Assembly (NCBI GenBank): GCA_040954595.2
Contig: CM082587.2
Span: 8,370,001-8,434,000, forward strand
DNA: 64,000 nucleotides
Direction: 5' to 3'
DNA from: Balanoglossus misakiensis
Taxonomy: Eukaryota; Hemichordata
A program made the translations under genes and the position numbers. Below the pieces are notes generated by a model. It made no database searches and was not told the DNA's origin. It saw only the letters and a list, made by a program, of their open reading frames with translations. Positions 47,167 through 58,457 of the stretch are shown here, piece after piece; the first letter of the stretch is position 1, and each line of letters starts with the position of its first letter.

Positions 47167-47815
47167 TGAAGGTTTATTAACGCATGTGAAAATTCATTTA
47201 AGGGTTCTGCTGAAATATATCTGAAAAAGTTTCGATTTTTGTGTAATCTTGGGGAGGACTCGGGGAATATTTGAATTCGTTTGCGTTCTCAGGAAAGTTC
47301 ACGTATACGGGCGCTCGGAAGGTTGCAATACATAAACAAACTCGCCCTCGATCGACCCTCCATACTGCGTAGACAACATGACAGTGACAAGTGACACTTG
47401 CGGCATATTTTTTTTTACGTATAGCTTCGTTGACATGACTGCTTGGTACATGGTACACGGTATGTATGGTGAACGAATGTCAAATCCAGCATCATCGAGA
47501 GGTTTGCTTTACGTGCGTGAGCGAGCCATGTTGACTGCGCGTAGCCGTAGGAAGAAAAAATAAACAAAACGCCAGTCGAGGACAGATTTGGAAATTAATA
47601 AATATCGCCGTATTTATTCTGTGTACGTTTGCATTTCTTTTTTAGCCCTTAAAATGTTCGCATTGTTTGAAATCCAGCTCCGTTATTCAGTCGGAAATTC
47701 AATGTACACGTCCACTGGTTCTTGGGCGCGTCGCGCGTCCATCGAATAACACGATACATTATCAGTAATAACGTCACAAAATTCACTGGCATTGACAAAA
47801 CTATAATAATATAAA
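47167..47815. other. Spacer
   Basis: No supported gene; a 61-codon plus-strand frame at 47378 has no motif. Confidence 0.3.
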
Positions 47816-47817
47816 AT

Positions 47818-47957
47818 GAGAATAATGAACGCCCCAAAGACCCATAATGGACTCAAGCACACATTGTGCTCCATAATATACTCGGCTTCGCCTCGTATAT
47901 TATGACGCACAATGTGTGCTTTCGTCCATTATGGGTCTTTGGGGCGTTCATTATTCT
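47818..47957. mobile_element. 140-bp hairpin MITE
   Basis: GAGAATAATGAACGCCCCAA ... TTGGGGCGTTCATTATTCTC ends with stems of about 60 bp (small bulges), closing around GGCTTCGCC near 47886. Non-coding; target duplication not evident. Confidence 0.8.
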
Positions 47958-47959
47958 CT

Positions 47960-48869
47960 AATTCACAAGTGGTAGGGCTATGTACAAAACTTGTACAGCA
48001 GTGGTCTGCAGATAGTGACTGTAATAAGTTCAATCACAAATTTCAGGTGCTTTCCGATGTCATAATGATTCCAGCCTAGTCTGTGAATTCAGCCGAACAA
48101 TCCGAAATACTAAGAACGATAATATTTCCCTTCTATCGCTTCTTATGTTTTCCTGATCCCTAATTTGCTACAAGGAAATAGCTACTAAAAATGCCACTTA
48201 AAGTGGCCTCAGGTGAACTCTGAACACAAGTAGATTTACCGTTTAAAACATTATTTTGCCGGAAAGCTGTTCGAAAATCCAATTCAAATGATTCCTCAAG
48301 CACTTATTTTCTATATCTGTCAAGAATTATAGAACACAGTAGCAAGAAAACACTTACTTTCAGTTCTGGTAGAACTCTTCAAAATCCAGCCTCCAGCTTG
48401 CACCCTATCACATCCCACTTTCAGTCATGTGAGTCTGTTAAACATTAACCCAGAGACGCCCTCTACAGTATCTTCTAACGTTTCTGTTCTTCATGCTCAT
48501 CTAGTGGCTTTATTACCCTTTGGACCAGCTTTATCTAGCCTAGACAGATGCTCCAACCCTATCTGTGCATAAAACCTGTTTGTGTGGACTGTAGGTAAGT
48601 TAAAATTTGAAAAGAATAAATTCGTATATTACACATGAATAATTCCATCATTTAATATTGGTCCATACCAAAAATTATTTCCAGAGGTAATTTTACACAC
48701 ATGTACAGGGTGTGAGTTGAATTGTAACAACTAGCCATTGAACATGTTTCAGTGAGTAGACAAACATCAATAACCCATCAAATGAAACTTAAATAACCAA
48801 AATATTTTCAAAAGTTATCAACTTTTCTCTTTTACTCTAAGTTCTCATTTAAAATAAACTAGACAAATC
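47960..48869. other. Spacer
   Basis: No gene seen; AT-rich, precedes the duplication edge. Confidence 0.3.
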
Positions 48870-51800
48870 ACTAAAGTAATGATAAACATTTAATGCTGTA
48901 TATAATAATAAACAAAAAAATATTCAATAATAAAACTAGAACAAAAATAAACAACACAAATTAAAACTTAAGTGTAAAAGATATAATATGCTTTGAACAA
49001 AATCATGTATTTTATACAAAGAATTAATAATGATGTAAATTTACTAATCTATGTAAAAATAATAAAAATAAATTTGAAATAATAAATCTAAAACCAAAAT
49101 AAACAACATATATTAAATAATAGATCTCACATCATGCAGTTTAGGTTAAAAAAATATTATACAATTAAAATTTACTGCTATATGTAAACAAAATGTATTA
49201 CAAACAATAAGCATAAAAAAAATAAAAGGATATATCAAAATTGGTTCCTTCAGTTCTCGTGATATGCCAAAATATCAAAATTCACTAAATATAAGAAGCA
49301 ACACTCACTAACTTCAATAAGCTCTCAAGAATTATCCATAAAGCTACATTTTCCACAGACAGGTTCAATGTTTAGAGCATCTGATTTCTTAAGTGAATTA
49401 AACTTATTTGGATATCATCACTACTTTTTAAAGTGAATATCATCTAGGAGGTCAGTCAGGACAAGTATAGTTCAAACAAGCTGACCATAGAATGTGACCG
49501 CAAAAATATGTATGTTGGGATATGTTGAGTGAAAAAGAAATTGCAAGATTCTAACATGATGATGATCTATGATATGAGCATCAAGTAGGGCTCCTATATA
49601 AAACACCAAACAACACCACCATCGGAACTCAGAATAACAGGGCTACTCATCACCAGCCCCGCCCCCAATAAAAGGACTAGGGCGATCCCTAGAAACGAAA
49701 TAAGGTAGTCCCAGCCCATTCAGACTGACTAAGTCATGCATCACACACACAAAAAGAAAAGAAATAGATGATAACCCTCTATCCCCCCTCCAGTACGACG
49801 ATAATATTAAGGGGTGCAAGTGTGAGAATAATTCAATGTCACAACCATAACTTTTACCAAAACATTGAAAACTATCACTCTTCACCACGAGAACTACATG
49901 AACTGCGAGAACTACCAGCACTGCTATGTCCACCACTGTGAATACTTCCACGCCGACTGAATTCCGACCAATAACTTGTGCTGCCAAAAGTTTCATCAAA
50001 ACCTCCCAATGGGTCAGAAGCATAAGCTGAGTCAACAGTTTCAACAATATTCTTTTCATCAAAATGTTCCAGCATATCATGAATATCATTATGACTTAAA
50101 TCAATATAAGGTGATCTTTGTAAAGAATCAACAACAGATTGTAAGTTAATCACACCTCTGTCTGTAATGTTATTATAACTCAAGTCAAGATGCTTTGAGC
50201 TTTGCAGTTTGGATAATACTTTGCTGAAAATATCAACACCAACATCTCCAATGTTATTATGACTAAGATCCAGGTGTCTCACCAAAGTCATATTCTCCAT
50301 CCCTCTACTTAAACTCTCAGCACCAACATCTACAATGTTGTTATGACTAAGATCCAGGTGTCTCAGCCATGGCATATCCTCCATCCATTTACTTAAACTC
50401 TCTGCACGAACATCTCCAATGTTATTATGACTAAGATCCAGGTATCTCAGCCCAGTCATATCCTCCATCCCTTTACTTAAACTCTCTGCACCAACATCTC
50501 CAATGTTATTATGACTAAGATCCAGACGTCTCAGCCATGGCATATCCTCCATCCCTTTACTTAAACTCTCTGCACCAACATCTCCAGTGTTATTATGACT
50601 AAGATCCAGGTGTCTCAGCTCAGTCATATTCTCCATCCATTTACTTAAACTCTCTGCCCCGACATCTCCAATGTTATTATGACTAAGATCCAGGTGTCTC
50701 AGCTCAGTCATATTCTCCATCCCTTTACTTAAACTCTCTGCACCAACATCTCCAATGTTATTATGACTAAGATCCAGGTACCACAGCCCAGTCATATTCT
50801 CCATCCCTCTACTTAAACTCTCTGCACCAACATCTCCAATGTTATTATGACTAAGATCCAGGTGTCTCAGCCCAGTAATATTCCCCATCCCTTTACTTAA
50901 ACTCTCTGCACCAATATCTCCAATGTTATTATGACTAAGATCCAGGTATTCCAGCCCAGTCATTTTCCCCATCCCTAAATTACTTAAACTCTCTGCACCA
51001 ACATCTCCAATCTTATTATGACTAAGATCCAGACGTCTCAGCCATGGCATATCCTCCATCCCTTTACTTAAACTCTCTGCACCAACATCTCCAATGTTAT
51101 TATGACTAAGATCCAGGTGTTCCAGCCCAGTCATATTCTCCATCCCTTTACTTAAACTCACTGCACCAACATCTCCAGTGTTATTATGACTAAGATCCAG
51201 GTGTTCCAGCCCAGTCATATTCTCCATCCCTCTACTTAAACTCTCTGCACCAACATCTCCAGTGTTATTATGACTAAGATCCAGGTGTCTCAGCTCAGTC
51301 ATATTCTCCATCCCTTTACTTAAACTCTCTGCACCAACATCTCCAATGTTATTATGACTAAGATCCAGGTGTCTCAGCCCAGTAATATTCCCCATCCCTT
51401 TACTTAAACTCTCTGCACCAATATCTCCAATGTTATTATGACTAAGATCCAGGTGTCTCAGCCATGGCATATCCTCCATCCATTTACTTAAACTCTCTGC
51501 ACGAACATCTCCAATGTTATTATGACTAAGATCCAGGTGTCTCAGCCCAGTAATATTCCCCATCCCTTTACTTAAACTCTCTGCACCAACATCTCCAATG
51601 TTATTATGACTAAGATCCAGGTGTCTCAGCCCAGTAATATTCCCCATCCCTTTACTTAAACTCTCTGCACCAACATCTCCAATGTTATTATGACTAAGAT
51701 CCAGGTGTCTCAGCCATGGCATATCCTCCATCCATTTACTTAAACTCACTGCACCAACATCTCCAGTGTTATTATGACTAAGATCCAGGTGTCTCAGCTC

Positions 51801-53168
51801 AGTCATATTCTCCATCCCTTTACTTAAACTCTCTGCACCAACATCTCCAATGTTATTATGACTAAGATCCAGGTGTTCCAGCCCAGTCATATTCTCCATC
51901 CCTCTACTTAAACTCTCTGCACCAATATCTCCAATGTTATTATGACTAAGATCCAGGTGTCTCAGCCATGGCATATCCTCCATCCATTTACTTAAACTCT
52001 CTGCACGAACATCTCCAATGTTATTATGACTAAGATCCAGGTGTCTCAGCCCAGTAATATTCCCCATCCCTTTACTTAAACTCTCTGCACCAACATCTCC
52101 AATGTTATTATGACTAAGATCCAGGTGTCTCAGCCCAGTAATATTCCCCATCCCTTTACTTAAACTCTCTGCACCAATATCTCCAATGTTATTATGACTA
52201 AGATCCAGGTGTCTCAGCCATGGCATATCCTCCATCCATTTACTTAAACTCACTGCACCAACATCTCCAATGTTATTATGACTAAGATCCAGGTGTCTCA
52301 GCCCAGTAATATTCCCCATCCCTTTACTTAAACTCTCTGCACCAATATCTCCAATGTTATTATGACTAAGATCCAGGTGTCTCAGCCATGGCATATCCTC
52401 CATCCATTTACTTAAACTCACTGCACCAACATCTCCAGTGTTATTATGACTAAGATCCAGGTGTCTCAGCTCAGTCATATTCTCCATCCATTTACTTAAA
52501 CTCTCTGCCCCGACATCTCCAATGTTATTATGACTAAGATCCAGGTGTCTCAGCTCAGTCATATTCTCCATCCCTCTACTTAAACTCTCAGCACCAACAT
52601 CTACAATGTTGTTATGACTAAGATCCAGGTGTCTCAGCCATGGCATATCCTCCATCCATTTACTTAAACTCTCTGCACGAACATCTCCAATGTTATTATG
52701 ACTAAGATCCAGGTATCTCAGCCCAGTCATATCCTCCATCCCTTTACTTAAACTCTCTGCACCAACATCTCCAATGTTATTATGACTAAGATCTAGACGT
52801 CTCAGCCATGGCATATCCTCCATCCCTTTACTTAAACTCTCTGCACCAACATCTCCAGTGTTATTATGACTAAGATCCAGGTGTCTCAGCTCAGTCATAT
52901 TCTCCATCCATTTACTTAAACTCTCTGCCCCGACATCTCCAATGTTATTATGACTAAGATCCAGGTGTCTCAGCTCAGTCATATTCTCCATCCCTCTACT
53001 TAAACTCTCTGCACCAACATCTCCAAAATGACAACCACTAAGTTTCAGAGTGTGTACAAATGAAAGAATACTTATTATCCTTTACAGAACTCTTCAAATT
53101 CAGACTGACTCCACTGCTTACTTACTTCCACACTTTCACATTCTTTGATAATTTTCTTGATGAATAAA
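48870..53168 (-). pseudogene. Truncated segmental copy of the NLR-like gene (LRR end plus 3' flank)
   Basis: This block matches 29820-34541: same 3' flank, stop codon, Ser/Arg tail and about 33 of the 28-residue LRRs (one frame open from 52991 to the TGA at 49875-49877, 1,038 codons). It even keeps the two-residue insertion unit (50965-50990). Upstream the copy is broken: where the big gene has D-F-C-D-G-L-S-I-L, the copy carries a 2-base gain and immediate TAA-TAA stops (about 53070-53080). At about 53168 homology ends and unrelated sequence begins. It lacks DED, glycosyltransferase-like, coiled-coil and NLR-core exons and has no obvious start of its own, so it is probably a pseudogene. It could feed gene conversion with the functional array, or be transcribed as an LRR-only protein from an unseen exon. 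Confidence 0.75.
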
Positions 53169-53169
53169 C

Positions 53170-55129
53170 TGACTGGCCAATCAACGGCTGGTGTGAATCA
53201 CAATCAGTATAGCCGTCACCTAGTTCTTCCTTTACCCTGGTCTCATCCACACGCAGAGGTCCATTCGAGGAAACATCACACGCAACCCCATCCGCCATTT
53301 CTGCGGGTGTCTGTTCACAATGATACCTGGTTGATCTGACATCACTTCCTCTTGTTTCCCCTTGAAAGTCTCCATCGTCTACACTAAGTCCCTTTCCAAT
53401 GTTGCAAGCATTTTCAATTGCACATTTTGCATCCAATCCACAGTCCGTACTATTTAACCGATACGAGACAACACTGACACTTTCTTCGGAGTAGCAAGCG
53501 CCATCTACGTTACAATAGGACACCCGCCTTTCGCCAGACTCCTCACTGATAAAATCTCTTGAATTTGCATTTCCTTCATAAGACAAGAAATCTTCTTCTG
53601 TAAGCTCCAACTTCACTCTAGGTGCATCTTTCCCTGGTTTGTCTATTGGCTCAATGTACATATCTGGGTCACTACATGTACCACAAGAGTTTTCACTCAT
53701 CTGTGAGACGTGGTCCCTAATGCAGAAATTAATGACACCATCTTCTCCGGGAATATGGTATTCCTGTATGAAGTAATCGTCACTCTCTGGGGTGCTACAC
53801 ACGGGCTCTGACGTCACCACTTCCAGCGTCGCAAGTGTCGCCATAGTTACCACAGCGCTCGTCTGCAGTGACGTCATCAGTATTAACAGTCACAATCCCA
53901 CGTGGTGCATAATTAGCACCAGTGCCCTCCCCACAGTCAGTGATGATCATGGCCAGAATCTAAATAAGCACCTTCAGTTTTGATGCAATTGTCCCATAAG
54001 GGAGCATTCGTTTTTTACAGGGAGGGGGGGGGGCCGGTGGAATTTGAGTCGCCGACTAAATGTAAAAGGCAACCCCCCCTCGAAATTACTTTTCTAAAAT
54101 GTGTCCCCCCCTAAATTCTTCAATTGTAAAATGTGAACCCCCCCCCCCCAAAAAAAAGTTTATCCACCGGATTAAACTTATCAAACTTTGTCAGATATTT
54201 AGACTGACCATTGTTATTGTTGACATATGATTCTATTCAGAATTACATTCATTCTATCTTGTAAAAAAAGAAAAACAGCACTCCCATGAAAAGAATTTGA
54301 AACTGATGTTTCCCCTCATCAGTGGGTATTAAAACTGAACATTGTTTTTATTTTTTAAGTATTTGTATTCTGTGTTGGGAGACATTGTAAACCGAGAATT
54401 GAAGGGGGTGGGTTTGGGAGGGGGTGTCCCCCTCCCACGTTAGAAAATTTTGTAAAATACAGAGCTCAAAGCTGCATTTTAATGAACCCGGCAAAAGCAA
54501 ATTAACTCAACTACCGGTATGTTGGGGAGGACAAATTTAACCGTCGCCGCTCAAAGTTATCATGGGGTGGGGGCAAGTCCCCTGACCTGGGACACTATAG
54601 ATAAACCAGTCAATGATTGGAAGGTGTTGATCCGGTTTGTAAAATAAAGGGCGCGAAACTGCATTTTTGCGGACTCAAAATAAACATTTAGTCGTCAAAG
54701 TGTGCTATAATTCCATACAAATCTGTTGTAAAAATTGTCCCCCCCCTAAACCATTGATTATAAAATTTGTCCCCCCCCCCTAAAAATTGCTTTGTAAAAG
54801 TAAACCCCCCCCTGATTTCCACCGGCCCCCCCCCCTCCCTGTAAAAAACGAATGCTCCCTAACCGAACTTCAGAGTGCGCGGTTGTCTGTACTGGGTTAG
54901 TGTCCATGTAACCTCTTTCTGCTTGATCACAGGCGTCGCTATTTGAGCCTGATCCGCATTCAGAAGTTTCAAACACATTTTCAAAATCCTTCGGTTCTTC
55001 TTTTATTCTTATATTGTTGGGCACATCCCTACAAATTTCGACAGATTCGCTGACTTGTGTGCTGCTTTCGTCAGATTCATCCTCGATGTCTTCACTCAAA
55101 TCGCACGCTTTCAGTTTCATTCTGACCAT
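53170..55129 (-). pseudogene. SUMO-consensus-rich acidic protein gene, split by a MITE and truncated
   Basis: The ATG at 55129 begins an acidic Ser-rich frame (D-E-S-D-E-S-S-T, then I-R-I-K-E-E-P-K-D) running to 54863, where an 860-bp MITE is inserted. Beyond it the frame goes on (C-I-K-T-E) only to a stop about 18 codons later. A further long frame on the same strand (53877 to about 53170, acidic, with R-V-K-L-E-L and R-V-K-E-E-L) is in another phase and runs into the LRR duplication edge. The repeated psi-K-x-E sites look like SUMO-attachment motifs, as in the N-terminal parts of many zinc-finger transcription regulators. No DNA-binding domain remains. I read it as a gene start disabled by insertion and rearrangement; an intron between the two frames is possible. 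Confidence 0.45.
54000..54859. mobile_element. 860-bp Harbinger-like MITE with TAA duplication
   Basis: Perfect terminal inverted repeats GGGAGCATTCGTTTTTTACA continuing into GGGAGGGGGGG are flanked by TAA on both sides (53997-53999 and 54860-54862). The 3-bp TWA duplication is the PIF/Harbinger signature. The interior carries several poly-C/poly-G runs and no transposase. It interrupts the coding frame of the surrounding gene. Confidence 0.85.
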
Positions 55130-55139
55130 TCCAGTCTGG

Positions 55140-55680
55140 CAGAGGAAATTTAAAATGTTGGTCCTTTCTGTCGAAAGAAAATATTAAATGGTGACAACTT
55201 TATACTTTTTATGGGTTGTTGTGTTTTATTTACACCAAAATGACACAATGAGAATCGGAAATTATCACAATGAGGTTTTCTAGCACTAAATACGCCATCA
55301 CTCAGATAGGACGCTCACTTAGCACGTTGCAATTTTATTCAGTGAGGTTGCAGCTCCACTCAATGAAAAGATTACGTCTGCGTGACCCCCTGATTGTTCG
55401 TGCGCGATCTCTCTCTCCCCCTCTCTCTCTCATTCAACGGCTCTCAGTCCAAAACAGACATGAAAGTTCAAAACTGACATAATCATGCACAATTCTCACT
55501 CTCATTTCACCCATATGAGTACACGCTGAAGACTGTCAGCAAAATCAGAAGCCTACAACACAACAGTACACTAACGAGGTGCTAATCAGCGCGGTATCCC
55601 AGCCGGATACATTATGCATGCAAGCTCATTAAACGCTGCTAATCGCTTTCCCGCCTGTACCTCGCCTGCGGCCTCGGGAA
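55140..55680. other. Spacer upstream of the SUMO-motif gene
   Basis: Holds the presumed promoter of the minus-strand gene and a CT-rich microsatellite (55407-55432). No gene. Confidence 0.35.
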
Positions 55681-55770
55681 ATAGCATATGATTCTGGTAA
55701 CCCACAGCCCCTCGGGTGTAATAAACGGCCGCTATGGCCCTCATGGCCAGGCAATAGGTGTTCAATATAA
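55681..55770. repeat. Partial copy of the 37204 hairpin MITE
   Basis: GATTCTGGTAAC(C/T)CACAGCCCCTCG, TAATAAACGGCCGCTATGGC and CCAGGCAATAGGTGTTCAAT match 37274-37350 closely; the left arm is absent. Confidence 0.7.
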
Positions 55771-55869
55771 CATGATGTACACATTTTCTGCTGGCTGAAT
55801 CTCATCCCAGATGATTGCACAGCGCCCTCACAGTCAATATGTGCCTGCTCCCTCAAATCGGCTAACAAG

Positions 55870-58258
55870 CTCTAACAGGTCAAATATCACTTCCTTTATT
55901 CATACTTTTTAAATTCCACTACACAATGTACAGTCATTTTAACTGTATCTGGAATATTAGCAAAGATAAAATACTACTTTTCTCATTTCATAAAAAGACA
56001 AAAAGCCACCATCTTTTGAAATTATTATTTGTTCATTTTTGTATGTATACAAACAGTACTGGACATCTCTCCAATCACAGATTTCATTCTGGTGGCCAAA
56101 TAAAAACGTTGAACCACTTGCACACTGTTTTTAAAAAAGGCCATATATAAATTTGGAATGACTGTATACCTCCAAATGAAAAATGTTTTTAGATTGTACA
56201 TGTTGAATGAGTGTGTGGGTCTCTTATTCTGATGACACACATATAAAAACATCACAATAATATAATTTTATGATGTCAGTTAAAATTATGTCATCATAGA
56301 GTTTCTGTATTAGGTTTATATTTGGATGTGATGAAAGCACTTGCAATGGATACTTCAACTCTTTTGAAGATGCAGCATACTCAGTAACTTCTCGACTGAA
56401 ACATGGCAATGTCAGAAGATGGTGGCTGGTTTCTTGAAAAACTTGATGACTTGATATTCCGTACTACAATATCTCTGTACATCAATCATCAATAACATCT
56501 GTGTTATACAAAAAAAGTATATTACAAAGTCTATTTCCATATATATAGAAATAACGAAAAAAGACGAAATATTGGATTACATAGTGTCTGTTATAGGTGG
56601 CAAAACTGTAAGCATACCAGATTATCTTTACTCTGGTATTTATAAATGTAGTATTTGCGACAACAAAAATCACTAAAACCAACCAGAGCTATTGCACGGC
56701 AGTGAAATCTTAATTTCTTATGAATAATTCTACATCGTGTTTTCTTAGATGTGGAAAATGACTAACTGTAGTTGTGTAATCCAATTCAAAGAGTTTCTTC
56801 AAGTAACAACAAATTTTATAGCATCTGCAGCAGCCTGTTTCTGGATTTTTTCTTATTGGTTGATGGCGTTTATTTCAATAAAACACATCCATCAATTTGT
56901 ACCGTCGAATTTTTTGAGAGGGTTCACCTTAAAACAGGACCATCACTGAGTATTATGTCCTGTGTAAGCAAAGTAGCCATAATTCAACCGATCACTGTAG
57001 TTTCCCACTTCAAAAGTCACATCAAATATATTTTCAAAGAATTGCCTATTTGGTCTTTCAATCAAAACCACATTTCTAGTTTAATAGCACCCAGTTGATT
57101 AAGTGTATTTTTTCAAAAAGCAGAGAACTTAAATTCCAAAGTTTTGTCATTAAAAAGTACAGCAGCCATAAAGTGTTCCTCAATCTCTGCTTTTTACACT
57201 ACTTTGGATAAATGTGACTCATTCATGACGACACATTTGGTCATGTCTCTGCAGTCCATCTTAATAATATGTCAAGAATTTAACTGCCAAATACCATTAT
57301 ACTGAATACATAACAACATTTTAAACTACACTTTATAGGTTTCCATAGTTACAGATAATATGGATCATGTGATAGACTTTTTGCAAAAATGTTCATAAAA
57401 TTTTACCAAGTACTGCACAAAGCTGTGAGGCATTGTACATACATACAATACTTGTAAAACTTTTATCGCATTTTGTGAAATGTGTTTGATATTTCTCACA
57501 TCAGAACTGGGTACCACTTCATGTTGCAGGATTTGTACATGAAAAGTTACCAGGGTACATAAGTTCCTGGTCTTTTCCGCAGTCAAAAATGTCTCTTAGA
57601 TTTTCCGGGATTACCCAGAGTGTACGAACCCTGATGCTGTGAAAATGTGGCCCTAGACTTGGAAAGTCATCTTTAAAACATTTAAAACCTGGAAAAAATC
57701 CCTCTTAAAATTGTTTCATAATTTCCTTCAACCAGAGTTCTAGGTTATGTAAAAATAAATGAAATGTGTGTACTTGTCCAGATATATACAACAAATTGTT
57801 AAGGATATATGTTTCTCGTCCAGTGTTGCTTAGAAATCAGTCAGTCTCCGGATAAACAGAGATTTATGTATGATGCAGGCAAAAAATGAAGTCATTTTAA
57901 CGAATATGATACAGTAATGACTCGTGAGCCGAGGAAAATTTCTTGTGGAAGGCATAACACAGTCACACAAACAATCATCCCTGCTATTCTTCTATGATGT
58001 TTGTAAACATCATGAAGGGGCATTAGCTTTGATGATATTCTACAGAATTCTTTGTTATGTGATTAATTACGGTTTCTTGTTCTACCCTTTTATGCATGCT
58101 GAAATAGTATTGGGCTTGCAGTACGGCCTTTGATGCGAGATCTCCCTAACTCAAAATTACCCCATTGTCACCACCAATGAATGTGACATCAAAAACATAC
58201 AGACTAGTTTCAAGGGGATTGTGGTTGATACACAACAAAAATACCCCCCCCCCCCCCA

Positions 58259-58289
<31 letters not shown>

Positions 58290-58457
58290 AAGTTTTCCCT
58301 TTCATACGTACAAAAGTTGTAACCTTCTACTTCATCCATGTATAAGCTTATTTGAAAACCAGTCACTGACATGGAACTTTAAAAGGGAATTGTCTAACTG
58401 CAGTTATAATTCTGTTTGTGTTGCTACCTATTTTCTGGAACAAGTTTGTTGGCAATT
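55870..58457 (-). other. Presumed 3' UTR and flank of NCKAP1
   Basis: About 2.6 kb of AT-rich sequence with no coding exon, downstream of the NCKAP1 stop. It includes a poly-C/poly-A tract at 58245-58281. TTTATT hexamers (AATAAA on the minus strand) occur repeatedly, so a poly(A) site cannot be fixed. Confidence 0.4.

Noticed and set aside
54758-54857. Gly-rich C-terminal extension of the SUMO-motif frame
   Set aside because: This part lies inside the MITE (its TIR and poly-C runs) and is not host coding sequence.
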